A DNA stretch of 6,544 bases, taken from the NCBI GenBank assembly GCA_021788955.1, contig JAJYKC010000144.1, forward strand, positions 1-6,544, read 5' to 3'. Each line of letters begins with the position of its first letter. Positions within the stretch are counted from its first letter, which is position 1. The translations under genes and the position numbers were made by a program. Below the pieces are notes generated by a model that worked only from the letters and a program-made list of their open reading frames with translations, was not told the DNA's origin and did not search any database. The stretch is from Acidobacteriota bacterium (GTDB lineage: Bacteria > Acidobacteriota > Terriglobia > Bryobacterales > Bryobacteraceae). Shown piece after piece: positions 1-6,273 of this stretch.

Positions 1-678
1 ACCGTGGCTTGGAGCCTCGGCTAGGCGGATACTGCGGGGGATGACGGTTTTGAATACTTCGTCGGCGAAGAAGTCCCGCAGGTCGTCGGCGACCTGGCGG
101 GTGAGGTTGGTGCGGTCGTCGAACATGGTGAGCAGAACGCCCTCGATGGGGAGGGGGTTGCCGAAGGACTGACGGACCCGGTCGACGGTGTCGAGCAGTT
201 GCGAGACACCTTCGAGGGCGAAGAACTCGCACTGGATCGGAACCAGGAGCGAATCGGCGGCGACGAACGCGTTCAGGGTCAGCAAGTCCAGGGCAGGCGG
301 GCAGTCGACGAGCAGGAATTGATATTGGTCGCGGAGCGGGGCGATGCGCTCTTTTAGCCGGAACTCTCGGTTCTCGGCATCGACGAGCTCCAGGTTGGCG
401 GCGACGAGATTCTTGTCGGCGGGAAGCAGGTCGAGGCCCTCGAACTCGGTTTGGACGACGGCCTCGGTTGCCGCTACCTCACCGGTGAGGACATCATAAA
501 GCGTCGGATTCCCGGTGTTTTTAGCGATTCCGAGGCCTGTTGTGGCGTTGCCCTGCGGGTCCGAATCGATAAGCAGGATTCGGAGGTCGTTGGCGGCGAG
601 GGAGGCGGCGAGGTTAATCGCAGTGGTGGTTTTGCCGACGCCTCCTTTCTGGTTGGCGACGGCGATGATCTTTCCCAA
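1..678 (-). CDS. parA: Chromosome partitioning ATPase ParA/Soj (3' end cut off by window)
   Basis: This is a cytoplasmic Walker-type ATPase that works with ParB bound at parS to segregate the chromosome origin. The 226 visible residues carry the deviant Walker A motif KGGVGKTT (residues 11-18), the switch-I region IDSDPQGN (37-44, with Asp40), the Walker B motif LLVDCPP (122-128) and the conserved IPRSIRLAEAPSHG stretch (213-226). The last roughly 30 residues expected for the family lie outside the window. There is no N-terminal helix-turn-helix domain, so it is of the short chromosomal Soj type rather than the long plasmid type. The chosen start is TTG (678-676), giving MGKIIAVANQKGG, the usual family N-terminus. 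No clear Shine-Dalgarno precedes it. An in-frame ATG at 756-754 would add 26 residues starting MFHVEH. It follows rsmG by 136 bp, in the common mnmG-rsmG-parA-parB order. Confidence 0.95.
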   Translation of the reverse strand, partial: MGKIIAVANQKGGVGKTTTAINLAASLAANDLRILLIDSDPQGNATTGLGIAKNTGNPTLYDVLTGEVAATEAVVQTEFEGLDLLPADKNLVAANLELVDAENREFRLKERIAPLRDQYQFLLVDCPPALDLLTLNAFVAADSLLVPIQCEFFALEGVSQLLDTVDRVRQSFGNPLPIEGVLLTMFDDRTNLTRQVADDLRDFFADEVFKTVIPRSIRLAEAPSHG

Positions 679-739
679 GGTTGTCTGGATCCGGCGGGAG
701 GCGTCCCTGCGTCTTACCGTATCACAGAACCGGAAAGAA

Positions 740-755
740 TGTTCCACGTGGAACA
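740..755. promoter_or_regulatory. parS: parS site 1 (ParB-binding palindrome)
   Basis: TGTTCCACGTGGAACA is a perfect 16-bp palindrome. It differs from the classical parS sequence TGTTTCACGTGAAACA only by a symmetric T-to-C change in each half. It lies 61 bp upstream of the chosen parA start and overlaps an alternative in-frame parA ATG at 756-754. ParB loading here could both nucleate the partition complex and repress parA; that regulatory role is inferred from position. Confidence 0.9.
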
Positions 756-786
756 TGGAGTGACGTGGGTTGGGTTCGTTGTGAGA

Positions 787-802
787 TGTTCCACGTGGAA
801 CA
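787..802. promoter_or_regulatory. parS: parS site 2 (ParB-binding palindrome)
   Basis: This is a second identical copy of TGTTCCACGTGGAACA, 47 bp from the first counted start to start. It lies just beyond the rsmG stop codon, inside the rsmG-parA gap. Identical paired palindromes in a 136-bp gap beside parA make chance occurrence very unlikely. Confidence 0.9.
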
Positions 803-814
803 TCGAGGTACGAA

Positions 815-1420
815 TCAGCTCAACTCACCGGCCACGATCCGATGACCGGCACTCCAGGGCGACGAAATCGCCTCCGACCACCGAAAATCGGAACGCCTGA
901 GCAGCCCCGACAGATCCTGCGCGCTCGGAAACAACACCACCGCCGAACCCAGCCGTGGCATCACGGACAGCACATCTTCCACCCGTACCGCCCGCGAAAA
1001 AATCCAATCCCATTGCCCTTCCAGGTCCTCGATCCGCGCCGCAACCACCCGGACATTGCCGAACTCCCGAGTCGACTCCCGCAAAAACGCAACCTTCCGC
1101 TGGTTCGAGTCCACCAGCGTTACATCACAGCGGGAATACCACGCCGCAAGCGGCACGCCCGGAAACCCGCCACCGGAACCCAAATCCACTAAACGCGCTC
1201 CTCCCGGCAACTCGCCCAACAAACGTGCCGCCAGCAACGACTCGCAATAATGAACTCGAACCGCCTCACGCACCGACCGAACCGCCGTCAGGTTCATCTT
1301 CGCGTTCCAGCGCGAAAGTAGATTCCAGTGGGACTCAAGCCGACCCACCTGCTCCGGGCTCAGCGCCGCAAATCCGCTCTCCGCCCAAGCGCCTTCGAGT
1401 TCGATAGAAAACTCGCTCAC
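815..1420 (-). CDS. rsmG: 16S rRNA (guanine-N7)-methyltransferase RsmG (GidB)
   Basis: RsmG methylates N7 of G527 (E. coli numbering) in 16S rRNA, using S-adenosylmethionine, in the cytoplasm. The 201-residue protein has the family N-terminal stretch [17 protein letters not shown] (31-47), the SAM-binding motif [12 protein letters not shown] (78-88), the acidic motif [13 protein letters not shown] (101-113) and SRAV (142-145). Its length is normal for the family. The start is GTG at 1420-1418, overlapping the mnmG stop as GTGA. No clear Shine-Dalgarno is visible, so translation is probably coupled to mnmG. In the C-terminal part, the LKG-type motif seen in E. coli RsmG (ALKGQ) is replaced by VLFPSAQDL (162-170), a local divergence rather than a break: the frame is intact. 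Confidence 0.95.
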   Translation of the reverse strand: MSEFSIELEGAWAESGFAALSPEQVGRLESHWNLLSRWNAKMNLTAVRSVREAVRVHYCESLLAARLLGELPGGARLVDLGSGGGFPGVPLAAWYSRCDVTLVDSNQRKVAFLRESTREFGNVRVVAARIEDLEGQWDWIFSRAVRVEDVLSVMPRLGSAVVLFPSAQDLSGLLRRSDFRWSEAISSPWSAGHRIVAGELS

Positions 1421-3285
1421 GGCTGAACCGCGCGCGCGCCAAGGCTCAGATACACATCCAACACCGAGATTGCCGCGGGCGTTACGCCTGGAATCCGACC
1501 CGCCTGCCCCAGCGTCGCCGGGCGCACCCGATCCAACTTCTGCCGCACTTCGATGGAAAGCCCCGGAATCGCCCCATATTCGAACCCCGAAGGAATCGTC
1601 CGCCCTTCCGAAGACTTTAACCGCTCAATCTGCCGGCTCTGCTGCGCGATGTAGCCCGCGTATTTTAACTCCGTCTCAACCGTTGCCAGCATTCCCTCTG
1701 CCGGCTCGTCGCCCAACTCCGACACAACCCATTCCCGAAGCATCCCTAGCGATGCCTCGGGGCGCCGCAGCCACACCGAGATAATCGGCCGGTCCTCGAC
1801 GCCGGGCGCATCCGAGGCGAAAGACGGGTCCAAACGCCGCGTCTCAAGCAACCGCAGCAGCCGCGCCTTCTGCTCCTGCTTCTTCTCATACACCGCCCAA
1901 CGCTCGTCCGTCACGAGTCCAACCCGGCGTCCAAGCGGCGTCAGCCGCTCGTCGGCGTTGTCAATTCGAAGATGCAGCCGGAATTCGGCCCGCGAAGTAA
2001 ACATTCGATACGGCTCGTCCGCCCCCTTGCTGATCAGATCGTCAATAAGGATCCCGGTATACCCCTCAGTCCGTCCGACCACCACAGCGTCCTTACCCGT
2101 CAACTGGCAGGCGGCGTTAAGACCTGCCACCAACCCCTGGCACGCCGCTTCCTCATACCCCGACGTTCCGTTAATCTGCCCCGCGAGAAACAAACCGCGG
2201 ATCGACTTCACCTCGAGCGTTGCCGCCAACTCCCGCGGGTCAACTGCATCATATTCAATCGCATAGCCCGGCCGGATCATCTCCGCGTCCTCCAACCCCG
2301 GGATCGCCGCCAGTACCGCCGTTTGCACATCCACCGGCATACTCGTCGAAAGTCCGTTTACATAAATCTCATGTGTGTCCAGACCCTCCGGCTCAAGAAA
2401 AATCTGGTGGCGCGACTTATCGGGGAACTTAACGATCTTGTCTTCGATCGAAGGGCAGTACCGCGGTCCGATGCCTTCAATTTGCCCGCTGAACAGCGGC
2501 GACCGATGGATGTTCCTGCGAATCGCGTTATGTGCTTGTTCATTAGTGTATGTTATATAACACTTCACCTGCTCCCGCTCGATCCGGCCAGTGAGAAACG
2601 AAAACGGAGTTGGGTTCGTATCGCCGGATTGCACATCGAACTGCGACCAGTCGATGGTACGGCCATCCAGCCGCGGTGGCGTTCCGGTCTTCAAGCGCGC
2701 CCAGGCCAAGCCCAGCGTACGCAGTTGGTCACCGAGGAAGTTCGAAGGAGCCTCGCCGTTGCGGCCGCAACTGTAAGTTGTCTCACCCACATGGGCCAGT
2801 CCATTAAGGAACGTCCCGGTGGTGATCACCACGGCCCGCGCGGTCAGCTTCCGTCCATCCCGAAGTGAAACGCCGGTCACGCGGCGCGGCGCGCCCTCCG
2901 TTAACTCAAGCCCGGCCACTTCGGCCTGCAGGATGCGAAGATTCGGCTCCCGCTCGAGCGTCTCGCGCATCTTGATGCGGTACTGCTTCTTGTCGCACTG
3001 CGCGCGAGGCGACCACACCGCCGGACCACGGCTTGTATTCAACAGCCGGAACTGAATGCCCACGGCGTCGGTGATTTCGCCCATCACACCGCCCAGCGCG
3101 TCGATCTCGCGGACCAGATGTCCCTTGGCAATCCCGCCCACCGCCGGGTTACAAGACATCTGTGCGATCAGGTCGAGGTTCATCGTCACCATCGCGGTAC
3201 GCAAGCCGAGGCGCGCGGAAGCACGCGCCGCCTCGCAACCGGCGTGGCCCGCACCGACCACGATCACGTCATACTTGGCCGCCAT
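1417..3285 (-). CDS. mnmG: tRNA uridine-5-carboxymethylaminomethyl modification enzyme MnmG (GidA)
   Basis: MnmG is the FAD-containing partner of MnmE. Together they install the (carboxymethyl)aminomethyl group at C5 of wobble uridine 34 in certain tRNAs, using methylene-tetrahydrofolate. The 622-residue protein is full length. It shows the Rossmann FAD motif [12 protein letters not shown] (9-20), [14 protein letters not shown] with conserved Cys45, the TTGTFLNG motif (155-162), CYITYTNE (242-249), RYCPSIEDK with the second conserved Cys277, [17 protein letters not shown] (301-317), [16 protein letters not shown] (369-384), [13 protein letters not shown] (425-437), and the C-terminal MnmE/tRNA-binding part with KYAGYI (541-546) and the [11 protein letters not shown] region (567-577). 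The ATG start is preceded by GAAGAGAAG at 3299-3291, a moderate ribosome binding site. mnmE is not adjacent in this window; the gene is divergent from a secreted sialidase-like gene. Confidence 0.98.
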   Translation of the reverse strand: MAAKYDVIVVGAGHAGCEAARASARLGLRTAMVTMNLDLIAQMSCNPAVGGIAKGHLVREIDALGGVMGEITDAVGIQFRLLNTSRGPAVWSPRAQCDKKQYRIKMRETLEREPNLRILQAEVAGLELTEGAPRRVTGVSLRDGRKLTARAVVITTGTFLNGLAHVGETTYSCGRNGEAPSNFLGDQLRTLGLAWARLKTGTPPRLDGRTIDWSQFDVQSGDTNPTPFSFLTGRIEREQVKCYITYTNEQAHNAIRRNIHRSPLFSGQIEGIGPRYCPSIEDKIVKFPDKSRHQIFLEPEGLDTHEIYVNGLSTSMPVDVQTAVLAAIPGLEDAEMIRPGYAIEYDAVDPRELAATLEVKSIRGLFLAGQINGTSGYEEAACQGLVAGLNAACQLTGKDAVVVGRTEGYTGILIDDLISKGADEPYRMFTSRAEFRLHLRIDNADERLTPLGRRVGLVTDERWAVYEKKQEQKARLLRLLETRRLDPSFASDAPGVEDRPIISVWLRRPEASLGMLREWVVSELGDEPAEGMLATVETELKYAGYIAQQSRQIERLKSSEGRTIPSGFEYGAIPGLSIEVRQKLDRVRPATLGQAGRIPGVTPAAISVLDVYLSLGARAVQP

Positions 3286-3352
3286 GGGAACTTCTCTTCA
3301 TTGTACGGGTGCGATGCACTCCATCCGTTGGCCTGTATTACAACAAGAAACG

Positions 3353-4486
3353 ATGCACCTCTCCGTAGCCCTTATCGCGGCCGTCCTAGCCGGCGCCCCT
3401 CCGCCCCCGGGCGTCGTCATCGATCATCAGCCGGCATCAACCGGGGAATACATCGGATCGCCAAGCATGGCAGTGCTTTCCGATGGAACCTACGTCGCCT
3501 CCCACGATCTTTTCGGGCCGAACTCCGGCATGCACACCGAAGGCGTGACTCGGGTCTTTGCCTCCCACAATCGCGGTGAAACCTGGCGGCCGATCACCGA
3601 AATCCACGGCCAATTCTGGAGCACATTATTCCTGCACCGCGGCGCGCTCTATCTGATCGGCACGCGCGGCGAGTACGGCGACATTGTCATTCGCCGCTCA
3701 GGCGATAGGGGCGCGCACTGGACCAATCCCACGGATGAAACCAACGGCGTTCTGTTTCGCGGGCGCTATCACTGCGCGCCGGACCCGGTCGTCGAATCCG
3801 GAGGACGCATCTGGCGGGCGTTTGAGGATCGGGAAGGAGGCGCGCGATGGGGCGAGTGGTTCCGCGCGACGATGCTTTCGGCGCCGTCACATGCGGATCT
3901 GCTCCGCGCATCGAGTTGGACGAAAAGCAACGCACTCGCTCGCGACCCTTCGTGGCTTGGCGGCGATTTCGCCGGTTGGCTCGAGGGCAACGCCGTGGTC
4001 ACGCCGCATGGCCGGATCGTGGACTTCCTTCGCGTCGACACGCAGCACGGCGGAAAAGCCGCCATCATCGACATCAGCCGCGACGGGCGCACGGCGACGT
4101 TCGATCCCAGGACCGGGTTCGTCGATTTTCCGGCCGGGGCAAGTAAATTCACGATCCGTTACGAGCAAAAGTCACGGCGATACTGGACGCTTGGCAACGT
4201 GATCGGCGCGCAGTTTCGCGACCGCGGCGCCGGGACAGTGCGGAATGAACTGGCGCTCCTCGACTCGAAGGACCTCCGCCATTGGGAAATCCGGCGCATC
4301 GTGCTCGAGCATCCGGATCCGCTGAAGCACGCGTTTCAGTACGTCGACTGGCAGTTTGACGGAGGCGACATTATCGCCGTGGCGCGCACGGCGTGGGACG
4401 ATGATGCCGGCGGCGCACACACCTACCACGACGCGAATTACCTGACGTTCCACCGCATCCGCAATTTCCGGAAGCGCAGGGCTTGA
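3353..4486 (+). CDS. Secreted sialidase/BNR-repeat (beta-propeller) protein
   Basis: This is a predicted exported protein of 377 residues related to the sialidase (neuraminidase) superfamily with BNR/Asp-box repeats. The hydrophobic N-terminus MHLSVALIAAVLAGA reads as a signal peptide, though it lacks a Lys or Arg in the n-region. The mature part begins with GEYIGSPSMAVLSDGTYVASHD (31-52), a typical first blade of bacterial exo-sialidase-like proteins. Asp-box-like motifs are SHNRGETW (71-78), SGDRGAHW (116-123) and a degenerate SKDLRHW (305-311). The stretch RYHCAPDPVVESGGRIWRAFED (138-159) is also family-like. The start at 3353 was chosen for the signal peptide. The reading frame is open back to 3056, and ATG 3314 would add 13 residues (MHSIRWPVLQQET), but the region before 3286 overlaps mnmG. 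No strong Shine-Dalgarno is visible. The true substrate is unknown; a glycan-active or non-catalytic propeller role are both possible. Confidence 0.8.
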   Translation: MHLSVALIAAVLAGAPPPPGVVIDHQPASTGEYIGSPSMAVLSDGTYVASHDLFGPNSGMHTEGVTRVFASHNRGETWRPITEIHGQFWSTLFLHRGALYLIGTRGEYGDIVIRRSGDRGAHWTNPTDETNGVLFRGRYHCAPDPVVESGGRIWRAFEDREGGARWGEWFRATMLSAPSHADLLRASSWTKSNALARDPSWLGGDFAGWLEGNAVVTPHGRIVDFLRVDTQHGGKAAIIDISRDGRTATFDPRTGFVDFPAGASKFTIRYEQKSRRYWTLGNVIGAQFRDRGAGTVRNELALLDSKDLRHWEIRRIVLEHPDPLKHAFQYVDWQFDGGDIIAVARTAWDDDAGGAHTYHDANYLTFHRIRNFRKRRA

Positions 4487-4510
4487 CGAGAGCGCCGGAT
4501 TGGACCAGAG

Positions 4511-4520
4511 TAAATACAAT
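4511..4520 (+). promoter_or_regulatory. Possible -10-type element upstream of the small secreted protein gene
   Basis: TAAATACAAT is an AT-rich patch in GC-rich surroundings, between the stop codon of the sialidase-like gene and the ribosome binding site of the next gene. It contains TACAAT (one mismatch to TATAAT). A TTGACG lies at 4483-4488, overlapping the preceding stop codon, but its spacing to TACAAT (26 bp) is too long for a standard sigma-70 pair. The promoter call is therefore weak, and read-through from the upstream gene is equally possible. Confidence 0.25.
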
Positions 4521-4542
4521 CCAACTCCCCGTTGGAACGGAA

Positions 4543-4548
4543 AGAGGA
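4543..4548 (+). promoter_or_regulatory. Ribosome binding site of the small secreted protein gene
   Basis: AGAGGA lies six bases before ATG 4555 and is the best Shine-Dalgarno sequence in the window. It decides the start in favour of ATG 4555 over the longer reading frame that opens further upstream, and the signal peptide begins exactly there. Confidence 0.75.
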
Positions 4549-4554
4549 AAGCCT

Positions 4555-4923
4555 ATGAAATGGTTGCTCGCGTTGATGGCGGTTTTCACACTGACAGCGT
4601 ACGCCGCCGATGTCACCGGCGCGTGGAAGGGGACCGCGGAGACCGAAAACGGAACCATCGAGCGGACGTTCGTGTTCAAAGTCGACGGCACGAAGCTGAC
4701 CGGAGAGACCACGAGCGAGATGCTGGGTAAGTCGACGATCGAGGACGGCAAAGTCGACGGCGATACCATCGAGTTCACGATTTCGGTGAATTTCCAGGGC
4801 AACGAGGCCAAGATCCACTACAAGGGGAAGGTGAGTGGAGACGAGATTCACTTTACGGCGAGCATCGGCGACACGGGACAAACGGTGGAGTACGTAGCCA
4901 AGCGCGTGGCCTCGAAACCGTAG
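4555..4923 (+). CDS. Small secreted beta-rich protein of unknown function
   Basis: This is a 122-residue protein with a clear signal peptide, MKWLLALMAVFTLTAYA, probably cleaved before ADVTGAW (from residue 18). The mature part is rich in alternating hydrophobic and polar residues and contains a repeated hairpin-like unit: KVDGTKLTGET (42-52), GKVDGDTIEFTISV (65-78) and GKVSGDEIHFTASI (91-104). This suggests a small beta-barrel or beta-sandwich built from G-K-V-x-G-D-x-I-x-F-T strands. I recognise the general type, which recurs in Acidobacteriota and some other soil bacteria, but know of no assigned activity. There are no cysteines and no obvious catalytic residues. It follows the sialidase-like gene by 68 bp in the same direction and ends 8 bp from the convergent glycosyltransferase gene. 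Confidence 0.85.
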   Translation: MKWLLALMAVFTLTAYAADVTGAWKGTAETENGTIERTFVFKVDGTKLTGETTSEMLGKSTIEDGKVDGDTIEFTISVNFQGNEAKIHYKGKVSGDEIHFTASIGDTGQTVEYVAKRVASKP

Positions 4924-4931
4924 ACGCCCCG

Positions 4932-6077
4932 TCAGTCGGAAACCGGCTCGAAGCGCCCGTCGGCGAGCAGGGCGTACCGGCGGCCGCGCCACGTGATGTG
5001 TTTGCCGAAGAAGCCAGCGATCCAGACGGCGATGGCTATGAGGTCTTGCAGCGGAACGCCCCACCACAGGCGTGCGGTCAGAGGGTCGCGGAGGACCCAG
5101 CCCGCAACGGCCCAACCGGCGGCCGCGCGGACCACCGCGGTGAAGGCAAGCGCGGGCCAAAGCGCGGGTTGGAGAGCGGTAAGGGCGAGCGCGATGGGTA
5201 GCGGGTGCGTGAATACCTCACCGAAGTAGCCCGCCGGGCGGGACCGGCGCGTGCTGCGCGCCCAGCGGAGCCGATGAGCGAGGCTACCGGAGAGAGGGGC
5301 GTCGCCGATGTGGTGCTCGACGGAACAGGAGGAGAGAATCACGCGGTAGCCGAGCGAGTCGACGCGTTGGCCCATCACGAAATCTTCGGCCAGGTAGTTT
5401 CCCAGGGCGCGGAAGCCGCCGAATTCTCCGATGACGTGGCGTCGCGCGGCGATGGTCGGGCCGAGGGCGAACTTCATCCCCTCAATCCATCGGGCCACAA
5501 GCACGCCGCCCAGAAATTGCGTATTCATCCCGACGGCTTCGAGCGCGTTGCACCAGCCTTTGCCGGGCACGGCGCGGTACGGGCAGGTGGCGAGGCCGAC
5601 GGAGGGATCTTCAAACTCCGAGGCGATACGGCTGAGCATGTCGCGGCGGAGGCGAACATCGCTATCCACCATGAGTAAGAGGTCGTAGTGGGCGGCGTCC
5701 ATCATGCGCTCGAGGCTGAAGACCTTGGCATTGGAGTACGCGGGTTCTCCGGTGATGAGCAGGCGCGAGGGAATGGCCGCGAACTCAGCCATCACTTTGC
5801 GCGCGAGCGGGATGGCTGGATCTTCCGGCGACCGGGCAGCGAAGATGATCTCGAACGGGAAGTAATCCTGAAGAAAGGCCGAACGCAGGTTTTCCTCGAG
5901 GCCTGCGTCGCGGCCGGCGATCGGCGTAAGGATGCTGATCGGCGTCGGCGCCCGAAGGCCTTGGCCGGGGTGCGCGGCGAGATACCTCCGCGCGGCGATG
6001 ATCGTGAGCGCGCAGTAGACAAGGCTACCGGCGAGCAACAGGGACAGCACGGCTGTCCCGAGCCATGAGATGGACAT
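4932..6077 (-). CDS. HpnI/ceramide glucosyltransferase-like membrane glycosyltransferase
   Basis: This is a 381-residue inner-membrane GT-A glycosyltransferase resembling HpnI (adds N-acetylglucosamine to bacteriohopanetetrol in hopanoid synthesis) and ceramide glucosyltransferase. In order: an N-terminal membrane segment (about 6-28); the GT-A start TPISILTPIAGRDAGLEENL (45-64); NAKV (116-119); the DxD motif VDSDVR (137-142); LAEDFVMG (229-236) with the acidic catalytic-base candidate; and the RLRWARSTRR stretch (269-278), corresponding to the (Q/R)xxRW motif. Two to three hydrophobic C-terminal segments follow (about 291-328 and 337-357). All key residues of an active enzyme are present. 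ATG 6077 is the first start after an in-frame TAA, but has no clear Shine-Dalgarno. No squalene-hopene cyclase or other hpn gene is in the window, so the acceptor (hopanoid, ceramide or other lipid) is open. Confidence 0.88.
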   Translation of the reverse strand: MSISWLGTAVLSLLLAGSLVYCALTIIAARRYLAAHPGQGLRAPTPISILTPIAGRDAGLEENLRSAFLQDYFPFEIIFAARSPEDPAIPLARKVMAEFAAIPSRLLITGEPAYSNAKVFSLERMMDAAHYDLLLMVDSDVRLRRDMLSRIASEFEDPSVGLATCPYRAVPGKGWCNALEAVGMNTQFLGGVLVARWIEGMKFALGPTIAARRHVIGEFGGFRALGNYLAEDFVMGQRVDSLGYRVILSSCSVEHHIGDAPLSGSLAHRLRWARSTRRSRPAGYFGEVFTHPLPIALALTALQPALWPALAFTAVVRAAAGWAVAGWVLRDPLTARLWWGVPLQDLIAIAVWIAGFFGKHITWRGRRYALLADGRFEPVSD

Positions 6078-6119
6078 GCCGGTGCGCCTGGGTTATGAAA
6101 TGTTCTCTTTGTGATTCCT

Positions 6120-6143
6120 CAGAGCGAAAGGCGCCGAAGCGCC
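6120..6143 (-). terminator. Possible rho-independent terminator with UUCG tetraloop
   Basis: Read on the minus strand, GGCGC-TTCG-GCGCC forms a 5-bp GC stem closed by a cUUCGg tetraloop (6143-6130), followed by TTTCGCTCT. The U-tract is short and interrupted. Position fits termination of the aldo/keto reductase transcript before the glycosyltransferase gene, or an attenuator in the latter's leader. Confidence 0.4.
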
Positions 6144-6148
6144 GTGAA

Positions 6149-6170
6149 GGCTGGTTCCCCTGGAACCGCC
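6149..6170. repeat. Inverted repeat (hairpin) with GGTTCCCCTGGAACC core
   Basis: GGTTCC-CCT-GGAACC at 6153-6167 is a 6-bp perfect inverted repeat. GGC (6149-6151) and GCC (6168-6170) extend it to 9 bp with a single-base bulge at 6152. It shares the 10-mer GGTTCCCCTG with the next inverted repeat. It has no T-run, so it is not a standard terminator. Confidence 0.6.
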
Positions 6171-6195
6171 GGCGAATGAGTTCATTTGTCCTAAA

Positions 6196-6213
6196 CGGGT
6201 TCCCCTGAACCCG
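6196..6213. repeat. Inverted repeat (hairpin) with CGGGTTC arms
   Basis: CGGGTTC-CCCT-GAACCCG is a perfect 7-bp inverted repeat with a 4-base loop. Its core resembles the hairpin at 6153-6167, with centres about 44 bp apart. On the minus strand it is followed by TTTAGGAC, so it might act as a weak terminator for the aldo/keto reductase gene; a protein-binding site is another possibility. Confidence 0.6.
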
Positions 6214-6222
6214 CCCCCTGCG

Positions 6223-6235
6223 GTGTATCTTACAC
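6223..6235. repeat. Short inverted repeat GTGTA-TCT-TACAC
   Basis: A perfect 5-bp inverted repeat with a 3-base loop, AT-richer than its surroundings, located 38 bp beyond the stop codon of the aldo/keto reductase gene on its downstream side. Too short to carry a firm function; listed because it belongs to the cluster of hairpins in this gap. Confidence 0.35.
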
Positions 6236-6273
6236 TAACGCTCGCGCGCAGGGAAGAAGTTTTTGCGGCCGAA

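Noticed and set aside
451..900. Plus-strand reading frame over the parA 5' region and parS sites
   Set aside because: The minus frame encodes the unmistakable ParA Walker motifs; the plus frame is a shadow with no family features.
1972..2868. Long plus-strand reading frame (298 codons) opposite mnmG
   Set aside because: It lies wholly antisense to a full-length, strongly conserved mnmG; its sequence is Arg/Pro/His-rich without recognisable motifs, typical of a shadow frame in GC-rich DNA.
1..3300. Replication origin within the window
   Set aside because: The mnmG-rsmG-parA order and parS sites suggest an origin nearby, but I saw no cluster of DnaA boxes (TTATCCACA-like) and no AT-rich unwinding region here.
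3300..3305. TACAAT on the minus strand as -10 box of mnmG
   Set aside because: No -35 partner at usable spacing, and a start site from it would leave only about 8 bases of leader and cut into the ribosome binding site.
3056..3352. N-terminal extension of the sialidase-like frame
   Set aside because: Most of it is antisense to the 5' part of mnmG and shows no domain; the signal peptide begins at 3353, so the extension is an open-frame accident.
4438..5160. Minus-strand reading frame (240 codons) spanning the small secreted gene and the glycosyltransferase 3' end
   Set aside because: It crosses two better-supported genes in other frames, is Arg/Pro-rich and has no recognisable motif.
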